Shown: positions 59,168 through 64,000 of the stretch, one piece after another
Position numbering within the stretch: position 1 is the stretch's first letter
How the letters are laid out: every line of letters starts with the position of its first letter
DNA from: Aporrectodea caliginosa
Taxonomy: Eukaryota > Annelida > Clitellata > Crassiclitellata > Lumbricidae
Reading direction: 5' to 3'
Assembly: GCA_020284085.1 (NCBI GenBank)
Contig: JACEVL010005070.1
Location: forward strand, 1,313,501-1,377,500
Length of the DNA: 64,000 nt
The notes under the pieces: model-generated
What the model was told of the DNA's origin: nothing
Seen by the model: only the letters and a program-made list of their open reading frames with translations
Database searches by the model: none
Position numbers and translations under genes: made by a program

Positions 59168-61489
59168 ATGCCTTGCTGTTGTGTACCTCACTGCAGCAGT
59201 AATCGTGATGGACATAGATTCCCTAGTGATGATGCACTGAAAAGGCAATGGATTGTTGCAGTTAAACGTCAATCCTGGACCCCTACAAAGGCCAGCGTCG
59301 TGTGTAAGAACCACTTCACAGCGGACGACTACATAACAGCAACATACTACGGTTTGGACACTAAAGTGCATTATTACCCAAGTAACCCATGGAATATATT
59401 TCGCCCTCCACTCATTTTCTTTCCTCTTGTTCATGACTGTAATATGTGTAACTGTTTTGTAAGACGTAGGGCACTCTATTAGTTCCGGGGTCCCAAATAT
59501 ACACACTGGGCGCAGCTTGTACTACGTGCGCTGCCTGCTTTGGCGTCAAATTTTCAGCCTCAAATTGCCGGCCAAATTACAAACGACAATAAACCCTAAC
59601 CGACCCTCACAACGCCACTTTCTGACCAGCTGCTGCCGATGGCCCGAGGCTTCTATGGCTGTGTGTATATTTGGGACCCCGGAACTAATAGAGTGCCAGA
59701 CTTAGTAGCAATATAACATGACTGCCAACTATTCCATTAATTTAAGGATATGTGGAAACACGGACCAATTCTAGTGTTTCTGTAACAAATTCTAACAATC
59801 TCATTTCTGTCAATAATGTATTAGCTGAATCACCTTTGTTTGGAATTGTTTTGTGAAATTATTATGCTTTTGGTATGAACTGCTTAGTAATTTCCTAGCT
59901 TTAGATGGAAACTCAGCAATGTTTAATGCTGTTTATTTATTTATCTTGTGTAATAGTGTAGTGTCTAATACCATTTATTTGATGATATTAAGAATATATT
60001 TATATATATTTATATTCTGTGTAGATGATATTAACTAACTTGCTTACGCAATATTACACAGGTTGAGAGACATATTATACTTGATAGAAGAAACTCCACA
60101 GGTGCATGGCTTCAATGATATTGTAAATTTTATTATCCAAATATGTTTTAACTGCTTACTTGATTGAATTATTTGTTATTTCCTTGTAACTTAGAGAAGG
60201 TAACTAATTACATTAATTAGCGTACATTTCATGTTTTCCATTCAGGAGATGAACCTCAGATACACCGCCTGAAGAGAAATGCAGTGCCAAGTGTGTTTCC
60301 TTGGACCAAAGCTACTGAGATTCCTGAGGCAACAGCATCGAGAGAGCAGCGGGCAAAGAAACGTTCCTCTACTGCTACACTAAAGACTACAAGAAAAGAG
60401 AAGCAGAAACGACTCGTGTCGGAACAGGATCTACCCTTTGCTGCAGAGGAGATAGTCGAGTTGCCTGAAGAGACTTTGTGTGAATCTGTCGGTTCGTCTA
60501 ATGAATTAAATTTGTGTACTGTAGAAGTGCAAACGACAATTAGTATTGTTAATGACATGGTTGATAGTAGTACGCAGTCATACCAAAGTAAGGAGCGTTT
60601 TTCTTATTCAGATTTCGTTACTGATGACAAGGGCATCCATTATTTTACTGGTTTGGAAACCTTTGATAAGTTTTTGTTCGTATTGAATACTTTGGGGCCA
60701 GCTGCCAATTGTTTACGGTATCTTTACGGTGCTGTAAGTCTTAATGTAACTGACCAGTTTTTCCTTGTATTAATTAAATTGCGCCAGTACATTCCAAATT
60801 TTCAGTTGAGCCGCATGTTTGGAATTTCAACAAGTGAAGTTTATAATATTTTTTTCACTTGGGTTAGGTTCATGTCTTTACAATGGAGGGAGATTTCAAT
60901 CTGGCCTTCACAAGATGTTGTTCGGTTTTATTCACCCACAGATTTCACAAGTAAATTTCCAACGACTAGAGTGATCATTGATGGAACTGAATGTCCCATA
61001 AAAAGACCCAAGATGCCAAGTGCACAGCAGTCAACATTTTCTACCTATAAAAATCGAAATACTGTGAAGGCTGTAATCGGGTCAACACCAGGTGGATTGT
61101 TATCTTATGTTTCGCCAGCATTTGGTGGTTCAACAAGCGATAGACAAATTGTTGAACGTTCAGGCTTAAATATCATGTGCAATTCAGGAGATTCAGTTAT
61201 GGCCGATAAAGGTTTTAATGTTGAGGATCTGTTTCTCCCCTATAACATATCATTGAATATTCCAACTTTTTTCAGGAAAAAAAATAGAATGACTAGCGAA
61301 ACAGTAAGGAAGGATAAGAAAATTTCTTCTAAGAGAATTCACATTGAACGTATAATCGGGTTGGGTAAAACGTATAAAATTCTGAAGAATTGCATGAATT
61401 CAACTGAGACTATGCTTTCTGGAGATATAATATTTGTGTGTTACATGTTATGTAACTTCCGTTCAGGGATTGTTTCAAGAAATGCTTAA
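59168..61489 (+). CDS. THAP-domain DDE transposase of an ISL2EU/Harbinger-like element
   Basis: Exons 59168-59351 and 60246-61489 join in phase 1 at donor ACG|GTTTGG and acceptor CCATTCAG|GAGATG, giving about 475 residues. The N-terminus is a C2CH THAP zinc finger (residues 1 to about 75): MPCCCVPHC, then W, then VCKNHF, closing with NAVPSVFPW after the splice. A variable basic/acidic linker follows. The C-terminal part is a DDE_Tnp_4-type nuclease with likely catalytic residues D307 (VIIDGTECP), D382 (SVMADKGF) and E429 (HIERIIG). The THAP domain should bind the element's ends, and the DDE domain should cut and join DNA in the nucleus. Start chosen at 59168 because THAP domains begin M-x-x-C at the N-terminus; an in-frame ATG at 59045 is possible. 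No stop or frameshift interrupts it. Its intron carries a MITE. Confidence 0.9.
59470..59697. mobile_element. MITE inside the transposase intron, 37-bp perfect TIRs
   Basis: The first 37 bp, beginning GGCACTCTATTAGTTCCGGG, are repeated exactly in inverted orientation at the end. The flanks AGACGTAG (59462-59469) and AGACTTAG (59698-59705) form an 8-bp duplication with one mismatch, hAT-like. It is 228 bp and non-coding. Confidence 0.92.
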
Positions 61490-61707
61490 TGAAAGCTTCA
61501 AGATCCCATTAGAGTTGTAATGGATGTCAAAAAGTAAATTGCTGTAACTGAATAGTGTGGTAAGTCGATGGTGATCAAGAGTAAATTTTTAATAAGTTTT
61601 ATAACAGTTGCATTTCAATGACATTGTTTATTAATCGAAATATTGTACACAAAAAACAAAGTACTTTTAACTACTGTTCGCACAAGTTGCAGAACTATAC
61701 GAACTGC
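61490..61707. other. Short convergent intergenic region of the transposon
   Basis: 218 AT-rich bases separate the stop codons of the two converging genes; both 3' ends must lie here or overlap. No classical AATAAA is obvious for the plus-strand gene. Confidence 0.6.
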
Positions 61708-63057
61708 TTACATTTTGTAATTAAATGTGTGCTGTCTGCTGTTTCTGTACAGGTGATAATTTAGAAGTGCCTTCATGAAGTGATTGTCGTAAAAATGTTT
61801 CAGTTTATTTGTCATAGTAGATATGAAGATGTCATTTCGTTTAATGCGTACTGTTTTCATGTCTAACTGTGTGTATACAACAAAGTCACAATATTCTCTG
61901 CCAGTACACAGTAGCTGACCTTGCACCTGATAATAATAATCATGATTGTCTCTCAAACACAAACTATCATTCTCCATCACAAGATATGGCACAGTAACAT
62001 CATTAATGACACCATGGCGAGCTGAATATGGACATTTCACTTCTAGCACGATGATATCATTAACCAGTCCATCAGGACTGGCAGCGAGAAATGGCAAAGC
62101 TTTGCAAACAAAAATGCCACACTCCCGCACCTGAACATTGTTCTCAGAGTTGTAGGCCATTACAGCAACAGCTTCATACTGAAGTCCATATCTAACTGAC
62201 GCAGTTGAAAATTGAGCAGGCGTCATCAAATTTTTACACAGCATATCCATATCGGTCCTACTAGTAGCTTTACAAATACGTCCAAAATTGGAAGAATGAA
62301 TTCTCTTCCGCCTTTCTTCCTTCCATGCTACATTTGAGACTTGTCCCCTTGTTTGGATCTCTAACTGCTCAGCTTCAATGGGTGTTATGGCGTCAACTTT
62401 CAGATACTGTAAACACATAGACTCCGGAGAAGTGCAAAAGTAATCATGATCATTGTAGAATGCATAAAGGTTACACGGAGGAACAGTTTGCAAAATGGGC
62501 ATAGTTGGAGATTTATGTGCAAAGTTGATGCATGTATTACGGAAAAATGCAGGATAGGATTTTAGATTTTTGAAGTCACTTGCGCGTGGATCATAACTTG
62601 ACTGTGAGAATATGCTGCTGATCAATGAATTGGGACGCAAATTCAGAGCAGTACTTTTTTGTGGAGAGCCTTTAAATCTCTTGCATTTATTAAAGGTTTG
62701 TAGTTTCTGTGTACATGTTTCATGCAGCACAACACAGTTACCCATTGATATCTGTGATAAGCCATAAAACAGAGCACATACATGCTTACAATGTGCCGTT
62801 GGTCCCATGCCAACAGCACACTCACACTGGCACTCTACTATAACACCTGATATGTCTAAAACTATGTCAACAACATAAATAACAGATTTCTTCATTTCAG
62901 CACAAAATCGTGCGCGAAAGTAACAGTTTGTGTTTTCTTCCGCTACACGTAGCGAAAGCAGATGACGATCCTTGTAGAGGTTGACAGCTTTGTCGTCCAG
63001 ACTTTTGCCGATTGCCTGCAGGTAGCTTGTAGCATGAGCCTCACGAAATGTCACAAA
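61708..63057 (-). CDS. SWIM zinc-finger / YqaJ-type nuclease protein (transposon-encoded), 3' exon
   Basis: An open exon of about 449 codons on the minus strand. It starts after a good acceptor (TTTTTTTGGTCTGTTTCTAG, 63060), so upstream exons must exist; they were not identified. The visible part begins FVTFREAHATSY. A SWIM-type zinc finger follows near residues 75-91 (CQCECA ... HCKH). The second half is a YqaJ-like PD-(D/E)XK nuclease: a conserved Gly/Glu region near YGLQYEAVAV, then AASPDGLV (D328) and VLEVKCPY (E338, K340), then a Gln-rich YYYQVQGQL. YqaJ relates to lambda-type exonuclease folds. Proteins of this kind accompany THAP-DDE transposases in ISL2EU-type elements, where they probably help process DNA ends. 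All key residues are present and the frame is intact. Numbering counts from the Val codon at 63054. Confidence 0.87.
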   Translation of the reverse strand, partial: FVTFREAHATSYLQAIGKSLDDKAVNLYKDRHLLSLRVAEENTNCYFRARFCAEMKKSVIYVVDIVLDISGVIVECQCECAVGMGPTAHCKHVCALFYGLSQISMGNCVVLHETCTQKLQTFNKCKRFKGSPQKSTALNLRPNSLISSIFSQSSYDPRASDFKNLKSYPAFFRNTCINFAHKSPTMPILQTVPPCNLYAFYNDHDYFCTSPESMCLQYLKVDAITPIEAEQLEIQTRGQVSNVAWKEERRKRIHSSNFGRICKATSRTDMDMLCKNLMTPAQFSTASVRYGLQYEAVAVMAYNSENNVQVRECGIFVCKALPFLAASPDGLVNDIIVLEVKCPYSARHGVINDVTVPYLVMENDSLCLRDNHDYYYQVQGQLLCTGREYCDFVVYTQLDMKTVRIKRNDIFISTMTNKLKHFYDNHFMKALLNYHLYRNSRQHTFNYKM

Positions 63058-63060
63058 CTA

Positions 63061-64000
63061 GAAACAGACCAAAAAAACCTGACCGTTAGACGGGAGTGTG
63101 TAAGCACAATGTTACATGTATCACCCACTATGGCTGATTTGATCCTGCATAATATTATGTTTATATCATACTGCATAGTGATATCATTTATTTCTCATAC
63201 AGTGCAGATATTAGGCCGTAGTGGTTTGTTGATTAGAATAAAGTAATTTGTTATTTCTCCTAAACGAAGTTTGTTTTTTCTTCCCATTACTATTCTTTAA
63301 TGGATACAACATACTTTATGAGCCATAGCAGAAGTTCACATCTCTCCGGGACATAAGTCTGTGTGCTCTCAAGATTTTGTGACAAAGTCAAACACAAAGA
63401 AAGAATTCATTGCTACAATAATTTCAATTCAATAGAAAGCGACATATTTTCTGCTAAGCAAATGAAATTCAACCTCAGTTGCCTCAGTTACATCCTTGTA
63501 CAAGCTGACATCAGGTGTCTTGAGTGTGTATTCTGTTACGACATCGGAACATCCAGACATAGCATGGAAGGACTCCAACCTGAGAAACACGAGCAAAGTT
63601 TAAGCTCACTTTTCAATAACCAACTGTTTCACTAGTAAATTATTAAATTACCAACAAATGAGCTTATGAAACACAACATTATAAAAAAAATGAAAAGACA
63701 TCGTAAAACAGATATCAATGGGTAACTGAGTTTCTTATAAAACAACATTTCTGCACATTTCCTCACTTGTGCTCAGTTCAAATAAATTGTCTTTCTCATT
63801 ATTAAGATCAGTTAATGCATTGACATATCTAGAACATTATATTACACCAATGTAATTGTTTTTAACAAATGTAATATCATTAAATGTTTATATTAACACC
63901 ATTAAATCTCGCTATTCTATGACGGCAAAATGAAGTCCTCAATAACTGATTTAGATTTATTTAAATACTGTAATGAAATTATGTAATCTACTGTAGGTTT
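63061..64000. other. Probable intron and upstream exons of the nuclease gene, unresolved
   Basis: This AT-rich stretch should hold upstream exon(s) of the minus-strand nuclease gene and possibly the right end of the transposon. One minus-strand frame at about 63590-63435 (ESFHAMSGCSDVVTEYTLKT) could be an exon, but I see no convincing donor. No inverted copy of sequences left of 59168 was found, so the element probably extends past the window. Confidence 0.4.

Overview
This window is animal nuclear DNA. It has intron-containing genes with GT/AG splice sites, long AT-rich non-coding stretches, abundant microsatellites, tRNA-derived SINEs, CR1/L2-like LINE fragments and many cut-and-paste transposon relics. 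The transposon mix (hAT in great variety, a THAP transposase with a SWIM/YqaJ partner) and about 25 exact copies of the palindrome TAGGCCTA suggest a marine invertebrate, perhaps an echinoderm or another deuterostome. That assignment is a guess from sequence style, not from a match.

Layout. From 1 to 38 kb there is no convincing host gene. It is an accessory landscape of hAT-type elements with 8-bp target-site duplications (5108-5878, 7099-7382, 20809-21333, 32723-33269), LINE pieces (about 5.9, 10.7, 13.1, 25.8, 27.4, 29.4-31.0 and 38.0 kb), two tRNA-derived SINEs inserted in one LINE, a possible solo LTR at 12.2 kb, and several tandem arrays: a 500-bp GAT tract, a 23-bp minisatellite at 19.8 kb, an approximately 56-bp array from 21.9 to 27.0 kb, and a 27-bp satellite from 34.3 to 36.3 kb.

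A CpG-rich stretch at 38.15-38.83 kb ends in a strong splice donor. It is a plausible promoter and first non-coding exon for the one host gene, a BTB-BACK-Kelch (KLHL-family) protein with coding exons at 44764-44919 and 45689-47332 (599 aa). The proposed first intron is packed with nested transposons. Downstream of the stop codon lies about 7.9 kb of nearly repeat-free, T-rich sequence ending at a good polyadenylation signal, probably a very long 3' UTR.

From 55.3 to 59.0 kb there is another nested transposon block. At 59.2-63.1 kb lies a two-gene DNA transposon of ISL2EU/Harbinger-like type: a spliced THAP-DDE transposase on the plus strand and, converging on it, a SWIM-zinc-finger/YqaJ-nuclease protein on the minus strand. 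Both reading frames are uninterrupted, unlike every other transposon gene in the window. The element's outer ends were not found.

How the parts relate: the KLHL protein is expected to be a substrate adaptor for a Cullin-3 ubiquitin ligase, and the two transposon proteins are expected to act together in mobilising their own element. Nearly everything else is non-autonomous passenger DNA whose nesting order gives a relative insertion history.
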